This document shows, piece by piece, positions 13,101 through 24,800 of a stretch of 64,000 bases of DNA. Position 1 is the stretch's first letter, and every line of letters begins with the position of its first letter. The position numbers and the translations under genes are program-made. The stretch lies in the NCBI GenBank assembly GCA_030159075.1, contig BROG01000516.1:62001-126000 (forward strand), written 5' to 3'. This DNA is from Atrina japonica. Lineage: Eukaryota; Mollusca; Bivalvia; Pterioida; Pinnidae. The notes beneath the pieces are model-generated. The model saw only the letters and a program-made list of their open reading frames with translations, was not told the origin of the DNA and searched no databases.

Positions 13101-16100
13101 GCAAAGTAAAATCTAATCTGTAAATTAGATGCATGTATAATGCCCATGTGTTTGAAACTATTTCTTATTAGATTCATTTTAATTACCTAAAACCAAATGT
13201 CAAAATGTTCAAAACACTAATCACCCAAGTCTTTTGTTTATAAAAATATGAAATCTATATATCCTTCCATTGTCAAGAATTTACTTCAATCTAAAACTTT
13301 AAAGAAACTGTTGATCCCCATCCCATTACTACTTTGATCCACCCCCAAAATTCAAACCCATATAAATTAATTGCACTTGCCACAGGTAAGCTACTGGCCA
13401 AGTATGAAGTCTGTATCTTTATCCATTGCCAAGAATTTGCTTCAACCAAAATATTGATCCCCACCCCCATCACTACTTTGATCCACTCCAAAAAATCAAA
13501 CCCACATAATTCAATTGCACTTGCCACAAGTTACCTACAGGCCAATTTTAAAGTTTGTACCTTTAATCATTACCCAGAACTTGCTTCAACCTGAAACTTT
13601 CATCAAAATGTTGATCCCAACCCCAATTACTACTTTGATCCACCTCCAGAATTCAAACCCACATAATTCAATTGCACATGCCACAGGTAACCTACAGGCC
13701 AAGTTTGAAGTCTGTACCTCTATCCATTATCCAGAACTTGCTTCAACCTGAAACTTTAACCAAAATGCTGATCCCCACCTCAATTACTACTTTAATCCAC
13801 CCCCAAAAATTCAAACCTATATAATTCAATTGCATTTGCTACAGGAACCTGCATAATTCAAATGCACTTGCCACATGTAACCTACTGACAATCTGTACCT
13901 CTATCAATTGCTAAGATTAAACCAAAATTTTAACCAAAATGTTGACAGACAGACAGACAAGTTGAGTTTGTTTTTCTATAGAATGGCTAAGACATGAAAT
14001 TTCATTTCATAATAAAAAAACTGCCAGTCCATATAATTAATTCAGAATATATGTGGTGATCTGATCCTATTCAAAGTTATAAAAACATTTCTCTACATCT
14101 GGATTTTGTGTTTAATCTGCAATTTGATAAACATACAAGATCATGTAAACGTCACATTTTCATTGGTCGAAAATGACACACCTATGAGGTCACTCGCACA
14201 TGGTCCCATAGAGGATTGCCTTAGATCAGAAAACAAGACAAGTGAGAGTTCAGAGTGACCTAAGTTGTGCATGTTGGTACAGAAAAGTCACACAATTCAG
14301 TAAACCTCAGTGATCTAAATACTTACATATATAGTATTCCATTGGATCGTCTAACATAAGTAATGGGAGATCATCCTCATCATCAGCTGTCACATCCTCG
14401 GAATCAGTGTTAACAATGACAGTAGCCTGGTCAACTGTCTCCCCTTCCTGACTTCCATGCACAAATGTAGCTATATCTTTTGGCAGTAAAATATTTACAC
14501 CGATCTTACAACATCGACAGAAACTGAAAAGTCAACATTGGAGAAAACTGAACTGTTTGATCTTATGACATGCACAATATCATGAAGCGTCTCTGTCTGG
14601 AGAAGACAGAGAGTTTTATAACAGGTTTGAGTATATGAACTGAAAAGTCCATACATAATGAAGGATGCACTTTTGATAAAACAAAAAAAACAAAACCAAA
14701 CAAACAAAAAAAACAAAACAAAAAAACATTTATAAAGCACATAAAATCCTGAGCTTGATAAATGACCTAATTCTTAAAAGATTTGCATTCAGTAGCTTAG
14801 TGCCCAGAAATATTATAATAAAAGCTAACTATCTTAACATGGTCGTTTTAAGATCTAGTAAGGCTTTCTTAAGAATTTAACTGCTTCCATCTGACATGTT
14901 AGAATATGCAGCATTTCATGATGAATTTGCTTTTGTCCAGTTTGCATTCATAAGCCCATGAGTGCCAGCTGAAAGCATTTATATGTTTATATTTCCTTTA
15001 CTCTTATGTTATTTGACTTTTCTTTTTCAATTTTCTTTTGTTGGAACTCAAACACTCAACTGTTCTTGTACATGTACAAACATGTACCTACAATTCCTCT
15101 AACAGCCACTGGCAGCTACAAGATGTGAAAAAACAATTCCTCTAACAGCTGCTAGCAGTTACAAGATGATGAACAACAATTCCTGTAACAGCCAATGGCA
15201 CTCACAAGATGATGAACAACAATTCCTCTAACAGCTGGTGGCAGTTACAAGATGATGAACAACAATTCCTCTAACAGCTGGTGGCAGTTACAAGATGATG
15301 AACAACAATTCCTGTAACAGCCACTGGCACTCACAAGATGATGAACAACAATTCCTCTAACAGCTGCCAGCAATTACAAGATGATGAACAACAAACCTCT
15401 AACAGTCAACTAATATAGTTATGTTCAAGTATCATGTAGAGTTACAATGTGATACTCTAGTCTAAATGGTTTTCTTACAACTGATCAGACCGAGAGAAAA
15501 ACAGATAGATACGCCAAATCTAAGGCTTGTATCTGCTTCACAAACTTATTTTTTTCTTTAAAAAATCTTATATTTTTTATTTACATGTAACTACTTAAAC
15601 TGAATATATTTTTGAAAAATTGCCAATTGAAAGGCAAAATTGTAAAAGCCATAATCCAAGCCTATCAAACAAATAATTGTTTAATGATAACCAGACAGAA
15701 AAAAAATACTTAAATATTACAGATATATTGTATTGAAGAAAGAAATTGGGAGCAATCATAGACAACAAAGCTCACTTCACACCAACATATTTCACATCTC
15801 CCAAATTCACCTAACCTTAATTGATCTTCTTAACCACAGCATTGAAAATGGACAAAATAGGGTCAATATTTGCAGCAAACAATACAGGACTAATCCAGCA
15901 TGGTTTAAACTTTATTTATTTTACAATGATAGACAAACAAGTTATGATAACTTATATTAAAATAATGTCTCTCATTGGCTCTGATGTTGGCGTGTGGTGG
16001 TCCTTGTTGTAGGAGGAAACTGAAGTACCCGGAGAAAACCCATGTGTTTCAACTTCGCGACTGCCATACCATCTCACATACTCCCCTATTTAATCAAAGC

Positions 16101-19100
16101 ATCAAATCCAGGTTGCATTGGTGATAAGCGAGTGTGCTAACCACTGTGCTACCTAGATATCCATTCCAACTTCTAAAACATAGCATATGTGTTAAGAATC
16201 ATAGGTATATGCCATTCAAATTTAGTAGATGTATGAGCAGCATGAACAGGATACCGACATTGCTGAAGTTGCCAATTCTTCCACTTCTAAATGTTTCTCT
16301 GGGGAAAGAATTGGCTAGCATTTCATTCCCTGGGGAAATACTAGCTAGCCAATTCTTTCCCCAGGACAATTAACTGGCTAGCCAATTCCTTACTGTTTTT
16401 CTTTTCAATTGAAAGTTTCCCCTGGGTAAAAACCTGGCTAGCCACTCAACTTCCAAGAGGTGATCTAAAAACAAGAGTACTCACAATTTTGAAATGAATT
16501 TCTCACAGTAAGAGAATGACCAGCTCCAGATATAGAGTGATGGCGGTAGTATCAGCACAACCGTTATCCAGCAACACACTACGATCAGGCACATAAACAG
16601 ACGATCAGGCACATAAACAGACCAAACTCATGTACAGCAGGGATCTGAAAATAAACAGACCGAACTCATGTACAGTGGGGATCTGAAAATAATCAGACCA
16701 AACTCATGTACAGCAGGGATCTGAAAAAACCAAACATGTACCAAACTCATCATGTACAGTGAGGATCTGAAAATAAACAGACCAAACTCATGTACAGTGA
16801 GGATCTGAAAATAAACAGACCAAACTCATGTACAGTGGGGATCTGAAAATAAACAGACCAAACTCATGTACAGTGAGGATCTGAAAATAAACAGACCAAA
16901 CTCATGTACAGTGGGGATCTGAAAATAAACAGACCAAACTCATGTACAGTGAGGATCTGAAAATAAACAGACCAAACTCATGTACATCAGGGATCTGAAA
17001 ATAAACAGACCAAACTCATGTACATCAGGGATCTGAAAATAAACAGACCAAACTCATGTACAGCAGGGATCTGAAAATAAACAGACCAAACTCATGTACA
17101 TCAGGGATCCGAAATCATACAGATAAGAATGTTTTTAAATGCTTTGCAATGTAAAATATACTATTTATATAAATATAGCAGATATTTGTCTGGGTTATGA
17201 GTGGTGGATTGTTTGTCAGATTACACCTGGTTTATATCTGATATTGTTAAGAATAAGTTCATATTAATATTTGACGAACTTATGGATGGTGTAATAAATA
17301 TATTTCACAAACTTACAGATGATGTCATATCTATATTTCACAAACTAACAGATGATGTCAAATCTATATTTCACAAACTTACAGATGATGTCAAATCTCT
17401 ATTTCACAAACTAACATATGATGTTATATCTCTATTTCACAAACTTACAGATGATGATGTCACAAACTTACTGTCATATCTATATTTCACAAACTTACAG
17501 ATGATGTCATATCTATATTTCACAAACTAACAGATGATGTTATATCTCTATTTCACAAACTTACAGATGATGTCATATCTATATTTCACAAACTTACAGA
17601 TGATGTCATATCTATATTTCACAAACTTACAGATAATGTCATATCTATATTTCACAAACTTACATATGATGTTATATCTCTATTTCACAAACTTACAGAT
17701 GATGTCATATCTATATTTCACAAACTTACAGATGTCATATTTATATTTGACAAACATATAGATTATGTCATATCTCTATTTCACAAACTTACAGATGATG
17801 TCATATTTGCTGCAAATGCTGCGGCAGTGGTGAAAGAGGTGAAAAATGTGGCTTTTCCGGCAACCTTGATAGTGTACCACAGTCTTTTTCTCCGACATTT
17901 TATGTTGCTTGACTGGCGGAATATATTTATAAATACAAATACATCATCCACACCTAAAATAGAAAGAGATATTGTTTATTGTTAATAGGATTATTAAATG
18001 CATGTACATGTACAAGTACACTGTATTATATGAGGCAGCAGCTAAGGAATGGGTCCTTATGAAATAACCAATGAAATACATGAAAGCAAGGAATTTTGTC
18101 CGATATTTTGATTTTTTTGCAGCGAAAACAAAGAGTTGCTCTCACTTGTTCTCATTTTCATATCATATTTTTTAAATTCAAATACGGTACATTATAGTTT
18201 CTGAAAACATAAAAATCACAATTTCTCCCCCAAAATGTCCCAAAGACCCTTTTCTTACCTGCTGACTCATATATATGGCATTGTATAAAGTATAAATTTT
18301 ATAATACAATGTAATAAGATAACAAAAATATATACATGTTTATGTACTAAGATAGTTCGGTTTGCTCAAATAATCCAACGGCTACATGTAGCTGCTTTCG
18401 GTGAATCTTCACAATAAATGTACAGTAAAACCTGTATATAGGGGCCACCCAAGGGACCAGAAAATATTGGCCTTTATGTACAGGTGACCCTTATACACAG
18501 GTTCAATTTAGTTAGTTGCATGACTTTTAAAAATGCCTTTATAGACAGGTGATCCTTATATAGAGGTGACCGCTATAGCAGGTTTTACTGTATATGGTAT
18601 ACTTGGGATTATGTATATTCATGTATGTAAACAATGTACATGTCAGGTACTACATGAATTACACTTTCTATTCCTGAAACAATCTGAAAATCACATGGTT
18701 AAATGATTCTTTAAATAAAACCCCTTTTGAGAAGCCACCTGTCTTGACAGACAACATTTGGGTATCTTAAGATGGGTACAACTTTTAAACTACAGTGGAA
18801 CCTGCCTTGATAGACCATCCCATCTGCCACAGAAATGTGGTCTTTCAAGACTGGGGGGTCTATCAAATGAGGTTTTATTTAAGGGGTTGTTTGACTACAG
18901 GACTATACAAATGTGGTATCTAAAGACAGGTTCCTCTGTATATACATTTGCATATAAACTCTATGATTCATTTTTTTTAAACCTATGCATAGTAATTGGG
19001 AGACTGAACAACTGAAATAATGCAATGATTGATTTTCTTCTGTTAACAGGAATTTGTTATAATAAAAGATATTTATTCGATTTTTTTAAGTGAAATATAT

Positions 19101-21776
19101 GGATTCATTAATTATTTTACCTCGACCTACAATGTATCAAAATACTTTTCAAAATATTTTGACCTCTCTCTTATTTTATAGACCCTCTCACGATAGCTGC
19201 GGTCCTGTAACTTAGGGCGACAAAATGATACAGATTCCCGGAAAATGACATCAAGAAACAACAAGTTATAATAACGATGTCCATGTTTTTGTGGGTATCT
19301 GTATCATTTTGTCCCCCAAAGTCACAGGACCACAGTTAACATGAAAGGGTCTATCAGAAATAAATATATAATATGCTATACACTCATGTTAAATATTCTT
19401 ATCAGCCTCACGCAATTAAATAAAAATGTTAAAAAATGTAATTCATAAAAAATTGGCAAATATCCTCTTTATATCAGATTTGCATGAACACTGAGAATAA
19501 GTACTTTATATATAGATATCATCAAAGATAAACAAATCAACCACAAAATAAACAAATCAGAGGTTACAAAATAAGTCATGTAACCTAGAGCGATTGTTCA
19601 GGTTACAGTGGAGGTATATAGGGGACAAGGGACTTGAAAAATTCATGTGCAGGTGACTTATAGGTTCTTATGAAGTTCAGTCAAGGATGATAAATCTGTA
19701 ATCCTTATTACAGGTGGCTTTTTTCCATTTATATATATATTTTTAGGACTACATTATTGTTATCATACAAGTAAACTGTAGTTTACAATCATTCCTTTTA
19801 GCTTAACCTCTAAATGGGTTTCAATAATTTCTGTTATTCTGTGGCCTGTAAATAAACAACTTACCAATTCCAATGATGAGAAAAGCAGCTACACCATTTA
19901 GTATTCCTAATGCCCGTATTCCAAATACCACTCGATAGAAGAAAAATGCTAACGGAAAACAAGTCAAAATGGCCAGCAACCCACAGAGTGTCAGCCATAT
20001 TGAAAATGATGTAAATATCATCATGAAAAGAAAAATGGCTCCGGTCGCATACCAAGCCATAACAATGTCATTCCAAAATGTACTTTCAACTTCATAATCA
20101 AAGATTTCATTGCCTCCATACAGGACTTGTAACTCACTGAAAGTGTAAAACAAAGAGTGGTCCAAGATTACAAAGCTCATCTCACATCAACATAGAGTAA
20201 TCAAACATTACGCTCATATCACACTAGCATAGAGTAATCAAGGATTACAAGGCTAACATCACACCATTATAGAGTAATCAAGGATTACAAAGTTCACCTC
20301 ACACAAACATAAAGTAATCAAACATTACGCTCACCTCACACCAACATAGAGTAATCAAGGATTACAAGGCTCACATCACACCAATAAAGAGTAATCAAAG
20401 ATTACAAACCTTACCTCACATCAACATACATGTAATCAAAGATTACTCTCAACTCACACCAACATACATTCATCACAAGTAGAGTAACAAAAAATTACAC
20501 AGCTCACCTCACACCTACATAGAGTAATCAAAGATTACCAGAGGGATTTTGATGCTCACCATGGAATGTTCTGTGTCTGATCTATGGCAGACTCTCCTCT
20601 TTTCTCTTATTTTGTGTCTCAACATTGAATTTGAAATTAAATCCATATTTCTGTGAAATACTTTTTTTTCACAAGATTATAATGAAACTGAACTTGAACT
20701 GAACATATTACATTTTAGAGAGAATGGAATTCAACATGGCTGCCTGCTAGCATTAATGGATTCTGTTCCTTCTGAAAATGTAATACGCAAAACTAGGCCT
20801 CAAGCTTCAAAGACAACCTTCATGTCAAATTTCAATATGATCCATTTAGTACTTTTTGAGAAATATAAATGGTACAAAAAATGAAAGCCTGTCAGCCATG
20901 TTGGATTCTGATCTCTCTGAAAATGTAATATGCCCAACTATACCTCAGATGGAAACTTCATGTCAAATTTAAACAAGATCCCTTCAAAACTTACTGAGAA
21001 ATAGGGGTAACAAACTTCCTTTGGTCAAAATCCAAGATGGCCGTTTGTTGACCAGGTTTGATTCTGATCTCTTTGAAAATGTAATATGCACAACTAGACC
21101 TCAAGGGGAACATTCATGTCAAATTTCAAGGAGATCCCTTCAGTCCTTTCCAAGAAGTATCAGTAACAATTTTCTTTTGGTCCAAATCCAAGATAGCCCC
21201 TTGTCCGCCATATTGGATTCCGATCTCTCTGAGGGAAACCTTGATGTCAGAGTTCAAAGAGATCCCTTCAATACTTTCTGAGAAGAATTGTTCAGGACGG
21301 ACGACTGACGGACCATGGACGCAGGGTGATTTGAATAACCCACCATCTGTTAATGGCTCACCTCACACCAACATGGTGTAATCAAAGATTAAACAGAACA
21401 CTTCATATGTACTAACATGCATGTATGTATACATACACACACTGTATACAGTAGAACTTTGATATGTTGAACTTCAATGAGTTGAATTTATTAATGTTTT
21501 GAAACTATCAACAAAGTCCCAAATAATTTTGTTATTTAATGTTACTTATAAACATTTTATAATTCAAACTTTTATGAGTTGACTTTCTTGATATTTCAAA
21601 TAAATAATTTAGCCCATTTATATGAAAACAAAGAAAATTTCTACATATATTTCGAAGTCAAAATTTAAATGTACATGTATATGAAATCATCCAATGATAA
21701 TTTTTCTCCCTCTCATAAACACTCAATGTATTAATTTTTCAAAAATTAGGTTAAATTTAGCACTAATTATTATGAC

Positions 21777-21853
<77 letters not shown>

Positions 21854-24800
21854 TCGATATTGTATCTTGATTCTCACAAAATTAAAAAAATATCAAGTAT
21901 ATACATGCATAATAAAAGATAAATTCTTACTCAGTTGATGCTTTTGATAACAGATCAATATATTTGACCACAAAGTTTTTGTAGACATCTGATTCAATAT
22001 CATGTCGTTCCTTTGAAGTGTATATTGATCCATCTATACCTGTAAATGTAAAAAAAAAAAAATCATTTGTCTGAACATCATGTCTCAAAAAGATAATTAC
22101 ATCAGTACATGTTTACACAATCAATTAGAATTAATCAGTTTTTATATTTGCCTTTCCTTTTAATTACTCATCGCTGCAAAATGCCAGTGTGTGTGGATAC
22201 ATGTAGATCTGCACATTTGTACATGTATTTATATATCTACATACAGTTTTGTACATATGTTTCAAAATGCTGTATCTGTGGGGATTTTGGCACCTGGTTA
22301 TTTTTTACCTTTAACTAGAGAAAACATATTCAAGATCACCACGACTTAAAATCACCTGTAAATCATCATAGTCTGATGGAAGGTACATGTATGTATGAAA
22401 AATGTACATGTCAGGGCTTCGATTATTTAACTTGAAAATTTTGTTTTCATTTTAAATTCTTCAGCTTAAATGTATCTAAAGAAAGTTGTACATATATGTA
22501 GTTGTACATGTATGTAGATGTACATGTATGCAGGCTACAGTATGTAATTACATTTACAATGTACTGCATACTCAAAAATAGATGTACAGGTATACACGTG
22601 TATAAAAATGTTACATAATATATGTACATGTACATGGTTGAATATTACCTTGATACGGTCGATTTCACTTATTTGCATATTTGATAATTGTATATTCCCG
22701 CCAATTGCATAACAATTCAAAATAGAAAACGATTTCCTATCTCTTATGTTTTAAAAATATTCCTTTTAATTGCATAGGTTAAACCAAGAATTCCTGTTAA
22801 TTGCAAAAAATATTCCACATAATGTGAGAAAATGTACTGATTATAGTAAAAAGTGGAAATAAATTTTTAATAGAAATGAGAACATACCAAACTACGTCTT
22901 ATGAAAATTTTGCTTTTACATATATGATATAATTTTACCCTAATGCCTAAAGCTGTCATTGTAACTATTAAACAAGTTTTGAATTTGAAACAAAAATTAT
23001 AATGCTTTTTAAACACCCCCAATTTGTTAATCCATAGGCAGACTTTTTTGTAAAATGTTATCAATAGAAATTGACTCTCAATATCTCGCTATAAAAGGCG
23101 AGTCTGCAGAATGTCCGTTAATTCACACCTGTACTCACGAAGCAAAACAATGGACAGATGACATGTAATCAAAACATACACTGCACTCTAATTATAAACA
23201 TTCCGCATTAATTTTTATATCAAAGACTTCAATAAAGATACGTAATAAATAGATTTTATAATTAGTTTAAAATTCATTATTGTATTTGTATGTATGTATA
23301 TGATAGCATACAAGAACCGTTATTCTGTTTGTTCAAACATAGATGTACAGTAAAACCTGTATACAGTGGCCACACAAGGAACCAAAGAATATTGACCTTT
23401 ATGTGCAGGTGACCCTTATACACAGGTTCAATTTAGTTGAAGTATGCAGTCAAGGGACTTTTCAAAATTGGCCTTTATAGACAGGTGATCCTTATATAGA
23501 GGTGGCCACTATAGCAGGTTTTACTGTATGTACAGTGGAACCTGTCTTGAAAAAAGACCACTCTCATGAAAGAGCACCTGTCTTAAAAGACCACATTTTA
23601 TTGGCTGATTGGATGGTCTCTCAAGACAGGTTCCTCTGTACATGTAAATACTGAATGTACAAAAATACCCAAGTACATGTATAAGTTGAATGTACATGGA
23701 CAAAACTGATGTACCGGTAATTTCTTTTATTCTTCTCTATCAGGTCTACATATTTCATACAAATCAACAACTTTTCAAAATATTCATTGAGAGTCATTTC
23801 TAAATCAATTTTATAAAAGTTACACTTTACATGATAAAACTTGGAATATCTAGTAATATTTGCTCAAAATGTTAAAATTTTCTGATTTCAAGATTCAGTA
23901 ATTCAAATATATCAAATTTAATTTTATATGACACAATCCCCTGTTTACAAATGCACACATAACAGCAGTGATTTTTCTTGTGCATTTTCAAAAAACAAAA
24001 TCTGGAGAATAAATTCAAATTTCTGAAACACTGACTATTTTTTCAAAGGAAAATAACTATAAATTCTGACTCATTTGTGAAACGCTGTTATGATATTTGA
24101 TGAGGGTAAAATTAGAAATGATTAAATCATCATCCCCTATGTTCACATTTAGACTCGCCCAAATCAATAAAGAGGATGGTCCAATGTCATAATTTGGAAG
24201 CAAGTGAGCAAGTTAATATTGCATATAAAATTATTACAAAATTTGGATTCTAAATCATACACCCCTGAATTCTGATAGTGGATTTAACCATTCTTTGAAA
24301 TGGGCAGGTCCAAATGTGACTTTCAGGGGTTGATGAGTTGAATAATGAAGAGATGTTATAAAAGACATAATAATTATACTATACACAACAAAGATTTGTG
24401 AACTAACTTTTAAGTGGAACTCCAAACAATACTTCTGTTCTAAGTAAAGAACTCTTTAAATTTGTCTTGTCCATCTTCTGGTCAACAAAATAGTAAAAAT
24501 GGTCTGAAGTCAATGCCAGTTTGATCGTTTCATTAATGTCCATTAACTCAGATCCTAATCCATCATAATATATCTTATTTCCTACTTGTGAAGGATAAAA
24601 GTATGTCATTAAGGAATTTAACGGAGCACAGCCATTATTTGCCTGAACGATAGGGTCAGTGTGAATCAAATTCAAGTCTCGATAGCAAAAGTCCTCAAAT
24701 TGTGGATATTTGACGATATTTTGTTCAATTTTATGAATTTGTTCAAGTCTCTCTTTGGTGAAGATGTTATCATTCTGTCCTTTCACTATAAATACAACTT

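Noticed and set aside
13291..13751. Overlapping frames on both strands
   Set aside because: By-products of the ~150 bp satellite in a DISP3 intron.
17201..17761. Plus-strand frames with FHKLTDDV or YFTNLQMMSYL repeats
   Set aside because: Antisense reading of the donor-junction array; the period of 33 keeps frames open.
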